Source: Pontibacillus yanchengensis Y32 (lineage in GTDB: Bacteria > Bacillota > Bacilli > Bacillales > BH030062). Taken from it: DNA of 44,062 nt. Each line of letters starts with the position of its first letter. Position 1 is the first letter of the stretch. Both the position numbers and the translations under genes were made by a program. Shown here one piece after another: positions 7,873 to 16,079 of this stretch. The notes under the pieces are model-generated. The model did not search any database and had not been told where the DNA came from. It saw only the letters and a list, made by a program, of their open reading frames with translations. The stretch is from assembly GCF_000770635.1 (NCBI RefSeq), contig NZ_AVBF01000035.1:1-44062 (forward strand), read 5' to 3'.

Positions 7873-9174
7873 TTAAGTGTGAGATGGTGCTTCTATTGCT
7901 TTGGTTTGTTCATTGTGATGTTTAACAGACCTATCATACTGATTGTTAAGCTTTGGTAGGATAAGCATATACCCTATACCTACTAGTATTAATATTCCAC
8001 CACAAACATAAAAAAGTGTAGTGATGGAGAAGAAAGTAGGAAATCCTACTGAGATAATCCCCAATGTAGTGGTGTGGGAAATCATCATAACAGGTGTAAT
8101 CCAGCTTTCTACTCTACCCATCATTTTTCTATCTACAATAGAAGGTAACCAGCCACCGATTGCGATATTAGCTAAAGGAATAGTTAATGCTACAAAAGCT
8201 GTGATGATAATGAAAATAATTGGAGTAGTGGCAAGACCGCTCATGAACAAAAAGCATCCAGATACTATAAGACCAAGTGATAAACATGTATATAATTTAA
8301 GTTTTTTTGCTAGCATGGCTGACAAAATACTTCCAGTAATCATAAACACTCCAAACACGATTCCCACAATAACTGACCAAGTTTCATACGTTTCAGGAAC
8401 TAATTTATATTTCAATATATAGATTGGCATAACAGAAAAGCCACCGTTTACAATACCAATGATGAAGAATCCAGCAATGATGACCATTAATAGTTTATGT
8501 TTTACTATATAAATAAGCCCCTCCTTAAAATCTGCAAAAATGGATGAGTAATGTAAGTCTTTAAACGTATGAGGCCCATTAGGTAGACGGGCTTCTGTGT
8601 TGATTATACATGTTCGAATCAACCAAGCGGATATAAAAAATGTAATAGCGTCTCCTACAATCGCTCCTTGAACACCGAATAACCAATATGCACCTAATCC
8701 AAGACCTGTAGCAAACAAATTAAAGAAACCTGCCACCATTTGATTAAGTCCTGCTGCAGTGGAATAATCTTCTTCAGTTAAAATACCTTGAATCAAACTC
8801 ATCTCAGCTGGGGCGAAAAATTTTGCCACGGCACTTCTTAAAAACAGTGCCAAAAAAACTAGTGGCATCCAATCGACCCAAATTGCCACAATCAGACCAA
8901 ATGAAAGAACTCCACAAATAAAATCACTGTAATAAGCCACTTTCTGCCTATCCATACGATCAGCCACTACTCCAGTAAGAAAGAATACAAGCAACGTCGG
9001 TGCGGAATACATCATTTCTGTCACTGTGGCATATATTGGCTGATCAGAAAATCGGTCCAGTAAGTAAAATGTAAAAGCCGTCATACCTACAATGGTTCCA
9101 AGTCTTGATGTTATGGCAGCTAAGAATATCTTTGTAAATGTACGGTTTTTAAAAACACTAAAAGTTTGACTCAT
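7873..9174 (-). CDS. MFS exporter, DHA3-like
   Basis: Twelve-helix major facilitator protein of 433 aa resembling the MefA/EntS-type (DHA3) drug or metabolite exporters; the loop motif DRMDRQKVAYYSD matches the family A-loop. The start is taken at the ATG at 9174, preceded by GAGAGG at a good distance; the longer reading frame to 9219 lacks a site. It stands alone between repeat sequences. The substrate cannot be read from sequence; drug efflux is the usual annotation but unproven. Confidence 0.8.
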   Translation of the reverse strand: MSQTFSVFKNRTFTKIFLAAITSRLGTIVGMTAFTFYLLDRFSDQPIYATVTEMMYSAPTLLVFFLTGVVADRMDRQKVAYYSDFICGVLSFGLIVAIWVDWMPLVFLALFLRSAVAKFFAPAEMSLIQGILTEEDYSTAAGLNQMVAGFFNLFATGLGLGAYWLFGVQGAIVGDAITFFISAWLIRTCIINTEARLPNGPHTFKDLHYSSIFADFKEGLIYIVKHKLLMVIIAGFFIIGIVNGGFSVMPIYILKYKLVPETYETWSVIVGIVFGVFMITGSILSAMLAKKLKLYTCLSLGLIVSGCFLFMSGLATTPIIFIIITAFVALTIPLANIAIGGWLPSIVDRKMMGRVESWITPVMMISHTTTLGIISVGFPTFFSITTLFYVCGGILILVGIGYMLILPKLNNQYDRSVKHHNEQTKAIEAPSHT

Positions 9175-9399
9175 GATATTCAATCCTCTCTTTATGGCTA
9201 ACTTATTGTAAGTGTACATAAATTTCCAAGTGTTTCGAACCAGCCATAGAGGGATGTGATCTCAGTCTTGAGACTTAACTTTGAAGAATGGATTTCCATA
9301 ATTTTAAAATAGGACACACGTATCCTTATCTCAACGAGCTTAAGGAAAGCTTAGATGTGATGTACCCCACCGTCTTACATGGAGGTAACAGGTGGAAGG

Positions 9400-9625
9400 A
9401 AATTTCTTCGCCCAGAACAAAAGCTCGTGGCTCCTGCTTAGCGACGAATATGCTGTGCCGTCCATGAAGCAGGTTGGCTCGATGTTGTTACGTGATGTAG
9501 CTTCAACCGAACTTCCTCAACATATTTTTGAGATAAAAACGAAAACATGGGTTAGTTAAGGTTAACTTATCGTAGGAGGCGATGGAAGGATACTAGTCGC
9601 TGGGTACTGGGCCACATCACTTTAT
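9400..9625 (-). repeat. R1 repeat copy in the 9.2-9.7 kb gap
   Basis: Fills much of the gene-free stretch between the MFS and YndM-like genes. Read on the minus strand it has CCCAGCGACTAG, then CCTCCTACGATAAGT, then a diverged hairpin module with GTTCGGT facing ATCGAGC (all pairs or G-T wobbles) around a hairpin at 9487-9501, and the right end CAGCATATTCGTCGCT. Positions 9240-9400 show nothing recognisable. Confidence 0.6.
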
Positions 9626-9665
9626 CAAGTTATCTACAAACTTAACCCCTTTGTAGTTAGACGAT

Positions 9666-9696
9666 AAAAAAACAGCCAGGAAGCCTAGCTGTTTTA
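9666..9696 (-). terminator. Terminator after the YndM-like gene
   Basis: On the minus strand AACAGCTAGG, loop CTT, CCTGGCTGTT, then TTTTTATC: a 10-bp stem and T-run overlapping the 3' end of the gene. Confidence 0.8.
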
Positions 9697-10188
9697 TTCC
9701 TTTTCAGGATCATGGGTTTCTTCTTTTTGTGCATCTTTTCGTTGCGCTTCATATGGAAATAGCTCTTCTGAGGATTCGACTCGAAGCTTTTTAGGAACTA
9801 GTAATTGTCTACGTTTTTCATATACTTTTGGCCCTAATTCTAATACTCGATCCTCCATGTATATATGGAAAAATGTTTCAAAAGCTACAATGAAACTAGC
9901 TGCTGCAATTGCAGGGAGCACCGTTTGAGTTGGGATGCCATTAATCATTTGTCCGAACAAATATAAAATCCCAAAAGGAATTACAAAATCAGCAATCGAT
10001 GTAACTATAAGACCGAATCGTCTTAAAATAAATAAATCACCAACGACATACGTTATTCCTAATAGTACAATACTAATTAAGAAAACATTCCCAAGCGATG
10101 CATTTGTAATAGCCCCATATATTGGGTAAAGGGCAGTAATCAGAATAACCCATTTTAAGCCTAACGCCTTTAAATGTTTCAGCTTCAA
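9694..10188 (-). CDS. YndM/DUF2512-family membrane protein
   Basis: Small membrane protein with four hydrophobic segments within residues 1-115 and a charged C-terminal tail ending KEETHDPEKE. The N-terminal KHLKALGLKW pattern and the layout match the DUF2512 (YndM) family, whose role is unknown. The start is unusual: the only good ribosome site, GGAGGTG, lies 2 bases before a TTG (10188) and 8 bases before an in-frame CTG (10182), with no well-placed ATG; an ATG at 10212 has no site. TTG is given here but the CTG may be the real start. Divergent from the next gene. Confidence 0.72.
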   Translation of the reverse strand: MKLKHLKALGLKWVILITALYPIYGAITNASLGNVFLISIVLLGITYVVGDLFILRRFGLIVTSIADFVIPFGILYLFGQMINGIPTQTVLPAIAAASFIVAFETFFHIYMEDRVLELGPKVYEKRRQLLVPKKLRVESSEELFPYEAQRKDAQKEETHDPEKE

Positions 10189-10284
10189 CACCTCCAATAT
10201 TATTTTCTGCATGGGAAGGTCTTTTATGCACAAAAGTAAGGAGGTAGAGGAGATACCCATTCAAGACTCTCAAGGAGGATAATC

Positions 10285-11085
10285 ATGCAATCTTACTTAA
10301 ATGAAAAAGTCACAGTTTTTCATTCATCTCTCTATCAAACAACATCAACGGTTATAGAAACAGACACAGCATTATTTGTGGTAGACCCTAATTGGTTACC
10401 TTCTGAGGTGGAGAGATTAAAATCATATGTAAATAAACGTAGAAAAGGGAAAAAGTTATTTTTGATCTTAACCCATTCTGATTTCGACCATATCTTAGGA
10501 GCGAATGCATTTGATTCAGCTGTTGTTATTTCAACTCAAGAGTTCCAAAATCATCCTAATAAACAAGGTATAGTCCAAGAAATTAAGGATTTTGACAGAA
10601 GTTACTACTTAGAAAGATCATATAGTATTTCGTATCCAGAGGTGGATATTGTAGTGGAAGAGAATGGGCAAAAGCTAGAAGAAGGAGACATTACATTGAC
10701 TTTCTTCAAAGCGCCAGGGCATACATATGATGGACTTATTACGGTTATCGAGCCTTTAGGAATAATGATTGCTGGAGATTACTTATCTGATGTGGAATTT
10801 CCGTTTGTATTTGACAGCTTCTCTTCATACAAAAAAACACTTCAAACATTCGAACAAATAGTAAGTCAATATAATGTAAAATTGTTAGTCCCAGGTCATG
10901 GAAATCCAGCCAGTGGTCTTAGTTCTATCCAACATCGTATAGAAGCATCAAAAAAATATATACAAGGATTGCTAAATAATGAAGATTTAGTGGAGTGGTT
11001 GAAACAAGAATACTCCTTCTTTGAAGGAATGAAAGAGGTACATCAACAAAATATAGAGAAAGCCAAAAATGAGGGTTTTTGTTAA
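10285..11085 (+). CDS. Metallo-beta-lactamase-fold hydrolase
   Basis: 266-aa MBL-fold enzyme. The metal motif is HSDFDH at residues 64-69, so the second His of the usual HxHxDH is Asp; the remaining ligands are present in APGHT, AGDYL and PGHG. Substitution at this position occurs in some family members and can change metal preference. Probably a hydrolase of thioesters or related small molecules; the substrate is not deducible. CAAGGAGG precedes the ATG, and the gene is divergent from the YndM-like gene 100 bp away. Confidence 0.78.
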   Translation: MQSYLNEKVTVFHSSLYQTTSTVIETDTALFVVDPNWLPSEVERLKSYVNKRRKGKKLFLILTHSDFDHILGANAFDSAVVISTQEFQNHPNKQGIVQEIKDFDRSYYLERSYSISYPEVDIVVEENGQKLEEGDITLTFFKAPGHTYDGLITVIEPLGIMIAGDYLSDVEFPFVFDSFSSYKKTLQTFEQIVSQYNVKLLVPGHGNPASGLSSIQHRIEASKKYIQGLLNNEDLVEWLKQEYSFFEGMKEVHQQNIEKAKNEGFC

Positions 11086-11117
11086 TTTTATCTAACATAG
11101 AACACATATAAAGTACT

Positions 11118-11155
11118 AAAGGGCGCTTGGACTTCACACGGTCGAAGCGTCCTTT
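11118..11155 (+). terminator. Hairpin after the MBL-fold gene, possible terminator
   Basis: AAAGGGCGCTT at 11118-11128 pairs with AAGCGTCCTTT at 11145-11155 with one G-T pair. The following TTGTTCACG is a poor T-run, so termination is uncertain; it may instead be the edge of the repeat block. Confidence 0.45.
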
Positions 11156-11164
11156 GTTCACGTC

Positions 11165-11600
11165 TAGCGTACAAATTATAAAATTCTATGCTTGTCTATA
11201 ACTGAAAATGTGAAGTAGCCACGTCCAGCTCCAGCGCCCAGCGATTAGTAGCTTCCCTCGCCTCCGTACGATAAGTTAACATCGAATCACTACGTTCTTC
11301 GTGTTGCCTTTATCTCCTACGGCTCAGTCCAGCATATACGTCGCTAACCGGGCGCTTGCGCTTTTGTAGCGTCCAGCTCCAGCGCCCAGCGACAAGCAAA
11401 CTTCCGGCACCTCCTTACGATAAGTCAACATCGAATCGCTACCGCTCTTCGTGTTTCCTTTATCTCATACGGAGCCGTCCAGTTTGTACGTCGCTTAACG
11501 GGCGCCCCGAGCTTTTGTAGCGTCCAGCTCCAGCGCCCAGCGACTAGCAAACTTCCGCACCTCCTTGCGATAAGTCAACATCGAACGTTTGCGCTTTGTT
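11165..11600 (+). repeat. Three tandem R1 units
   Basis: CGTCCAGCTCCAGCGCCCAG recurs at 11222, 11369 and 11521, giving units of about 147 and 152 bp plus a truncated third. Each unit runs GCGCCCAGCGAC ... CCTCCTTACGATAAGTCAAC ... GTACGTCGCT ... GGGCGC, so its ends pair (GCGCCC+AGCGAC with GTCGCT+GGGCGC). These units lack the internal hairpin module found in other copies. An R1 left flank (ATAAAATTCTATGCTTG) precedes unit 1. From 11600 to 11790 only AT-rich sequence is seen. Confidence 0.75.
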
Positions 11601-11790
11601 GCAAGATATTTAATTCTTTTGCAAAAAAGTAAAACCTGAAATTTAGAGTAATGTATTAAACATTACATTTTCTGTTAAAGAAGAATATAACTTTTCACTT
11701 TATTAATAATAAAGCCTTTTTATCAACTTCTATTTCATTTTTAGTAAGTTTGATGTAAAATTATTAGAAGATTCAATCGATTTTTTTAGG

Positions 11791-11815
11791 GTTTTTCTAT
11801 TTTCTTAACGGGTAT
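11791..11815 (+). promoter_or_regulatory. Possible SigB-type promoter of the VOC gene
   Basis: GTTTTT, 13 bp, GGGTAT matches the general-stress SigB pattern (GTTTAA-N12-15-GGGTAT). The -10 lies only about 7 bp before the ribosome site, so the leader would be extremely short; this weakens the call. Confidence 0.35.
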
Positions 11816-11836
11816 AAAAAGAAGGAGGTGAATATT

Positions 11837-12550
11837 ATGACGATAAAACAATTAGAAGCAATTCGTATCCCTGCAAAAAACCTAGAAGAGACGAAGGATT
11901 GGTATGAATCTAACTTCCAATTTGAAGCAATTTCGGAGGATATGGATGAAGTAGCATTTACTTTTCAGGAAGGCGCTAATTTAATTTTCTACAAAAGTGA
12001 AATGAACCATATGTATCCATTTAGTCCGTTAAATATCAATGTGTTTGATCCCCAAACCTTACATAGAGACCTATTCTTAAAAGGGTGTAAGTTAACAGAT
12101 ATTGAAGATTTTTATGATATGGTCTCATATGAGGTGACAGATCCTAATGAGCTACAGATTGGCATTGTAGGATGGGGAGATCACTCCGGCAATCAAAGGG
12201 CATTTCACATCGGTGGTTATTTTCTTCCGGTTGAACAACTGGAACGATCTTCGAAATGGTATCAACAACATCTTGGAGTTCAAGAATTATATCAATTTTC
12301 GTTTAACACGCCGATGTATGGGGAATTGCGAGCAGTTACGCTAGATCATATTGGTATTACATTAGTTGAAGTTCCAAGAGATTTATTTATCAGATTAGAT
12401 CATCCTTTTACACTTGGTTCTAATGATATTAAAGCAGATTATGATACATTACATTCAAGAGGATTACTCGTCACTATCGATAACAATGGTGAAGCTTTCT
12501 CATTTCAAGATGGGGAAGGGCACACGATACATGTATCGCAACTAAAATGA
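11837..12550 (+). CDS. Two-domain VOC (glyoxalase/bleomycin-resistance) protein
   Basis: 237-aa protein with two vicinal-oxygen-chelate modules, about residues 3-110 and 120-235. Typical strings are IRIPAKNLEETKDWYESNF in the first and HIGGYFLPVEQLERSSKWYQ in the second, ending with FQDGEGHTIHVSQ. The ATG at 11837 is used because GAAGGAGG lies 8 bases upstream; a GTG at 11828 overlaps that site. Metal ligands and substrate are not clear. A HAD dehalogenase gene follows after 76 bp on the same strand without a visible terminator, so co-transcription is possible. Confidence 0.75.
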   Translation: MTIKQLEAIRIPAKNLEETKDWYESNFQFEAISEDMDEVAFTFQEGANLIFYKSEMNHMYPFSPLNINVFDPQTLHRDLFLKGCKLTDIEDFYDMVSYEVTDPNELQIGIVGWGDHSGNQRAFHIGGYFLPVEQLERSSKWYQQHLGVQELYQFSFNTPMYGELRAVTLDHIGITLVEVPRDLFIRLDHPFTLGSNDIKADYDTLHSRGLLVTIDNNGEAFSFQDGEGHTIHVSQLK

Positions 12551-12626
12551 GTGTATACTCCTTATTGTGTAGAGCATAATGAATTAGGGTAAAACTGAAG
12601 AGAAACCCGACATTAAGGAGGAGCTT

Positions 12627-13283
12627 ATGAGCGTAAAAGCATTTGTTTTTGATGCGTACGGTACATTATTTGATGTACATTCTGTTCAAATCCGTTTAGA
12701 AGAGATGTTTCCAAATAAGAGTGAAGCAATTAGCCAAGAATGGAGAAGTAGACAGGTTCATTACTTTTTTATTCGTCAATTAATAGATGGTTATAAGCCA
12801 TTTGATCAAATTACGAAATGGGCTCTACAAGATGCACTTATAGTAAACCAGGTAGAGTATAGCGAAGAGGATATACAAGAAATGCTTGAAGTTTATAAGC
12901 AGCTTCAACCTTTTCCGGAGGTGAAGCAAGTATTAGAAGAACTGAAAGATAAGCAACTGGTTATCTTTTCAAATGGAACGATGGATATGTTAGAACCGTT
13001 ACTAAACTATAATGAGCTAGATCAAACATTAGGGTTGTTAAGTGCTGATCAGATTCATATTTATAAACCAAGTCCCCATGCCTATCAATTTGCAATAGAC
13101 CAGCTTGGGTTACAAAAAGATGAAGTGTTGTTTATGTCAAGTAATCCATGGGACATCACAGGTGCGAGTAGTTTTGGTCTTCATACGGCTTGGATACGTA
13201 GAGGTCAAGCCAAGTGGCCGACTATAGACGAAGAACCCGACCAAATCTATAGTGATCTAAAAGGTATTTTGGACTGGAAGTAA
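12627..13283 (+). CDS. HAD-family type II haloacid dehalogenase-like hydrolase
   Basis: 218-aa HAD hydrolase. Motif I is FDAYGTLFD with nucleophile D9 and T13, motif II FSNGT, motif III lysine in YKPSPHAY, and motif IV MSSNPWDITGA. The SSN-x-WD-x-x-GA form and WRSRQ before the cap helix are those of L-2-haloacid dehalogenases, whose key residues all appear present. Whether the natural substrate is a haloacid is unknown. AAGGAGGAG precedes the ATG; a strong terminator follows. Confidence 0.82.
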   Translation: MSVKAFVFDAYGTLFDVHSVQIRLEEMFPNKSEAISQEWRSRQVHYFFIRQLIDGYKPFDQITKWALQDALIVNQVEYSEEDIQEMLEVYKQLQPFPEVKQVLEELKDKQLVIFSNGTMDMLEPLLNYNELDQTLGLLSADQIHIYKPSPHAYQFAIDQLGLQKDEVLFMSSNPWDITGASSFGLHTAWIRRGQAKWPTIDEEPDQIYSDLKGILDWK

Positions 13284-13290
13284 AGCCTAT

Positions 13291-13357
13291 CTCCTTCAAT
13301 AAGCTTGAATTTCTACTTGACATTCAAGCTTGTTGAAAGAGATTTTTTTATCGACTA
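13291..13357 (+). terminator. Long-stem terminator after the HAD gene
   Basis: About 19 bp of near-perfect pairing, CTTCAATAAGCTTGAAT with ATTCAAGCTTGTTGAA, extended by CTC/GAG, then ATTTTTTTA. Stronger than usual. Confidence 0.88.
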
Positions 13358-13379
13358 GTAATTTGGTCAACTACACTCT

Positions 13380-13575
13380 AAAACCCAGCGACTAGTGTGT
13401 TTCCTTTACCTTCCTCTGATAAGGCAATATCGAAGAACGCATGTTTCCTCCTATACCCTTTGTGAAATCAGGGAAGTTCTGGTTTCAGGGTCCATTATAA
13501 TCGCTGTATCGTGCAGCATCATCCGCCCCACCCACGTCATGTGGGTCGCACATATACTTAGTTAACTGGACGACA
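13380..13575 (+). repeat. R1 repeat with hairpin module
   Basis: Occupies the gap before the poly-Gly gene. CCCAGCGACTAG, CCTCTGATAAGGCAATATCG and GGGAAGTTCTGG mark R1. The module has hairpins GCTGTATCGTGCAGC (13502-13516) and CCCACGTCATGTGGG (13530-13544); the right end is ATATACTTAGTTAACTGGACG, degenerate. Confidence 0.65.
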
Positions 13576-13640
13576 GCGCTATGTTCTTTAGCTATATACA
13601 AGAACCCTTACCTAATAAAGTAATACAGGAGGGAATAATA

Positions 13641-13820
13641 GTGATAGAGTTATCGCCTATTTTTATTGTAGTGGGAACGTGGGTCTTTATTTTTTTAATG
13701 AAGTATCGCCATAAGAAAAAAGTAAAAAATAGAATAGAATATAGAAAAGAATATGAGCTTTCCCCAGAAGAGGTGCAAAAAAGTGGTCTTAGGCATCCTG
13801 GTGGTGGGGGAGGAGGTTAA
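13641..13820 (+). CDS. 59-aa membrane protein with poly-glycine tail
   Basis: A short protein starting at GTG 13641, chosen because AGGAGGG lies 7 bases upstream; the longer frame from 13581 has no site and begins inside the repeat. It has one membrane span near residues 4-23 (PIFIVVGTWVFIFLMKY), a basic segment KYRHKKKVKNRIEYRKEYE, and ends in HPGGGGGG. I do not recognise the family. The final six-glycine run is coded with mixed codons. Function unknown. Confidence 0.6.
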   Translation: MIELSPIFIVVGTWVFIFLMKYRHKKKVKNRIEYRKEYELSPEEVQKSGLRHPGGGGGG

Positions 13821-14014
13821 TTTCTGCGTCTATTCAAATGAAAGATGTTACTTATGCAGTAGTATTCTACATCTATAGGCTCATATTAACCTCAATATAA
13901 TGAAAGAAAACATGTAACCATTCTTTTTATGAATTTACAAACATTGAAATGGTAGATTTTTACATAACAATACTTAAGGTGCTATGATAAGATGAGGAAA
14001 AGGCAGGTGAGGGT

Positions 14015-14512
14015 ATGATATGGATTCGCAATGGGGAGCGTAAAGATTTACCTGCCATTCATCATATAGAAAATGAAGCAATTTTGAATGGTAATGCGAC
14101 CTTTGATTTACACGAAAAATCGATAGAGGAAAAGCAAGAATGGTTTACGAAGTTTGAGGGAATGTATCCTATTCTTGTAGCTGAATGGGAAGGAGAGGTA
14201 GCAGGCTATGCTTATTTAAGCCCTTTTGAGGAAAAATTAGCTTATCAATCTACTGTTGAGCTATCTGTTTATGTTTACCCTCGGTTTCATGGGTTAGGTA
14301 TAGGTCATTCACTAATGACTGCTATTTTAGATAAAGGTAAAGAATGCGGGTTTCATACCGTTATTTCAAAGATCACAGAGGGAAATGAACGCAGTGTTCA
14401 GTTACATATTCGATACGGGTTTAGCTATGTTGGTACTCTAAAAGAAGTAGGATATAAATTTGATCGATGGCACGATGTCTTATTATATCAATGGTTTCCA
14501 CAGGAACATTGA
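14015..14512 (+). CDS. GNAT N-acetyltransferase, phosphinothricin/amino-acid type
   Basis: 165-aa acetyl-CoA-dependent N-acetyltransferase. IRNGERKDLPAIHHIENE at the N terminus, the acetyl-CoA loop RFHGLGIGHSLM and the end DRWHDVLLYQ are typical of the Pat/YwnH group, which acetylates methionine sulfone, phosphinothricin and similar amino acids. The natural substrate here is unknown. GGTGAGGG precedes the ATG. The corA gene follows after 19 bp. Confidence 0.85.
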   Translation: MIWIRNGERKDLPAIHHIENEAILNGNATFDLHEKSIEEKQEWFTKFEGMYPILVAEWEGEVAGYAYLSPFEEKLAYQSTVELSVYVYPRFHGLGIGHSLMTAILDKGKECGFHTVISKITEGNERSVQLHIRYGFSYVGTLKEVGYKFDRWHDVLLYQWFPQEH

Positions 14513-14531
14513 ATCGATAGCGAGGGTTCTT

Positions 14532-15482
14532 ATGATTCGAACGATGGCTATGACGAAAGACCAATCTCTACACATAGATTTACCAATCGAGAGGTTGCAT
14601 AATGACACAATTGAATGGTATTGGGTGGATTTTTTTGAACCAACTCCATCTGAAACTCAGAAGCTCGAGTCTGAGTTCAATTTTCATCCGCTAGCGATAG
14701 AGGATTGTATCCATACCTTGCAGCGTCCCAAATTAGACTACTTTGATGATCATACTTTTTATGTGATTCACGCCCTAAATGCAAAGTCACTTGATAAAGA
14801 AGAAATCGATATTTTTCATGGCTATGGTTATATTGTAACGTACCATAAGGCTACTTCTCCTGAATTAGAGCAAGTATGGAATCGAATTCAACGTGATAAA
14901 TCTCCACAAAATTGGGAAGAAGACCATGTACTACACCAGTTATTGGACAAAGTAGTAGATAATTATTTTCCAATAGTGTACGCTATAGAGGATCATATTA
15001 ATGATATTGAGGATAATACAAAGCAACTTTCTATGGAACGATTGCTTGAACAGTTATTCGATACAAGGGCAGACTTATTGACCCTAAGGCAAACGGTACA
15101 TCCTATGCGTGATTTACTATATAGGATGCTCAGCTCTCAGCATTTAGATGGCATTAAAGAACGTAAAGAATACTTCTCTGATATTCATGATCATTTATTA
15201 AAAGTTTCAGAACTTATTGAATCGAACAGAGAGATGACGACTGATATTAGGGATAGTTACATGTCCCTAAACTCACATGAAACAAATCGGACCATGCAAA
15301 TCTTAACCGTTATTTCAACAATTTTTATGCCTCTTACTTTTATTGTTGGTATATATGGTATGAATTTTACATATATGCCAGAGTTAGATGAGCGGTATGC
15401 TTATTTCGTAGTACTATCCATTATGGGAGTAATTGCAGTGCTCATGTTTCTATGGTTTAAAAGAAAAGGATGGTTTAATTAA
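14532..15482 (+). CDS. corA: CorA-family magnesium/cobalt channel
   Basis: 316-aa CorA protein: soluble N-terminal domain, a long helix, then two C-terminal membrane segments with the signature GMN in IVGIYGMNFTYMPEL and a basic end, KRKGWFN. Forms a homopentameric Mg2+ channel in known relatives. The ATG at 14532 with GAGGG upstream is preferred over an overlapping frame reaching back into the acetyltransferase. Probably co-transcribed with that gene; closed by a terminator. Confidence 0.9.
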   Translation: MIRTMAMTKDQSLHIDLPIERLHNDTIEWYWVDFFEPTPSETQKLESEFNFHPLAIEDCIHTLQRPKLDYFDDHTFYVIHALNAKSLDKEEIDIFHGYGYIVTYHKATSPELEQVWNRIQRDKSPQNWEEDHVLHQLLDKVVDNYFPIVYAIEDHINDIEDNTKQLSMERLLEQLFDTRADLLTLRQTVHPMRDLLYRMLSSQHLDGIKERKEYFSDIHDHLLKVSELIESNREMTTDIRDSYMSLNSHETNRTMQILTVISTIFMPLTFIVGIYGMNFTYMPELDERYAYFVVLSIMGVIAVLMFLWFKRKGWFN

Positions 15483-15517
15483 GAAGTTGCTGTAAAAAAC
15501 AGTAACTTCTTTTTTTG
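15483..15517 (+). terminator. Terminator after corA
   Basis: GAAGTTGCTGT, five A, ACAGTAACTTC, then TTTTTTTG; 11-bp stem immediately after the stop codon. Confidence 0.9.
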
Positions 15518-15544
15518 TCGTCTGGGATAATAAAAAAAGGGTTG

Positions 15545-15772
15545 AGATTGTGTGTAACTTTAATAAAGTGATGTCGACACGACCAGTGGTAGCAAACTCC
15601 CTGAATTCCCTATGGTAATTCAATATCAAATGCTTGAGCTCTTTCATGTTCCCTTTAGGCATTCGCGACGTAGGCTAGTTCGATATTGCTACATGATGCA
15701 GTCGTCTGAATCGAGTATTTTTCGATTCAGAACACTTCCTCTTATCAGATTAGGACAGTTTATACGTCGCTA
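15545..15772 (+). repeat. Degenerate R1 repeat
   Basis: Traces of R1: AGTGATGTCGACACG near the left, GTAGCAAACTCCC, TCGATATTGCTACATGATGCAG as a decayed hairpin module, and GACAGTTTATACGTCGCT at the right end. Long internal divergence. Confidence 0.5.
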
Positions 15773-15774
15773 TT

Positions 15775-15894
15775 TTAATTAGGTGGTATTTTCCAATAAT
15801 AAACTTTTGGTAGGTGCCAATACATCCAATGTTCGTTTACTAACGAAATGAATGTAAAGCTTATAACTCCTAAGCTCATGTTTTCTAATTCCAT
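15775..15894 (-). CDS. 39-aa small protein, unrecognised
   Basis: A 39-codon ORF beginning MELENMSLGVISFTFISLV with a textbook GGAGGTGAT site 7 bases before the ATG. It has a hydrophobic middle and an aromatic-rich end (HWMYWHLPKVYYWKIPPN). Immediately upstream on the minus strand is CATAAAATA, which resembles mother-cell sigma -10 boxes, so sporulation-time expression is possible but weakly supported. No family recognised. Confidence 0.55.
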   Translation of the reverse strand: MELENMSLGVISFTFISLVNEHWMYWHLPKVYYWKIPPN

Positions 15895-16079
15895 TAAGCT
15901 TATCACCTCCGGTTGTGTAACCTATTTTATGTGAAGAGATGATTGTCTTATGTTAGGCTATTTTTTCTTCTTTATATTTCGTAATGTGTAAAAATAGATA
16001 TGGTAAAAAGGGGTTTCCATAAATTACAAACGTTGATATAGTAATACTAACTAATCCACATGAAAGATGGTGAAGGGGA

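Noticed and set aside
8021-8422. 133-codon plus-strand ORF inside the MFS gene
   Set aside because: Antisense shadow of a membrane protein; no ribosome site and no recognisable product.
11165-11600. CRISPR array
   Set aside because: Three units of about 150 bp without short direct repeats or unique spacers, and no cas genes.
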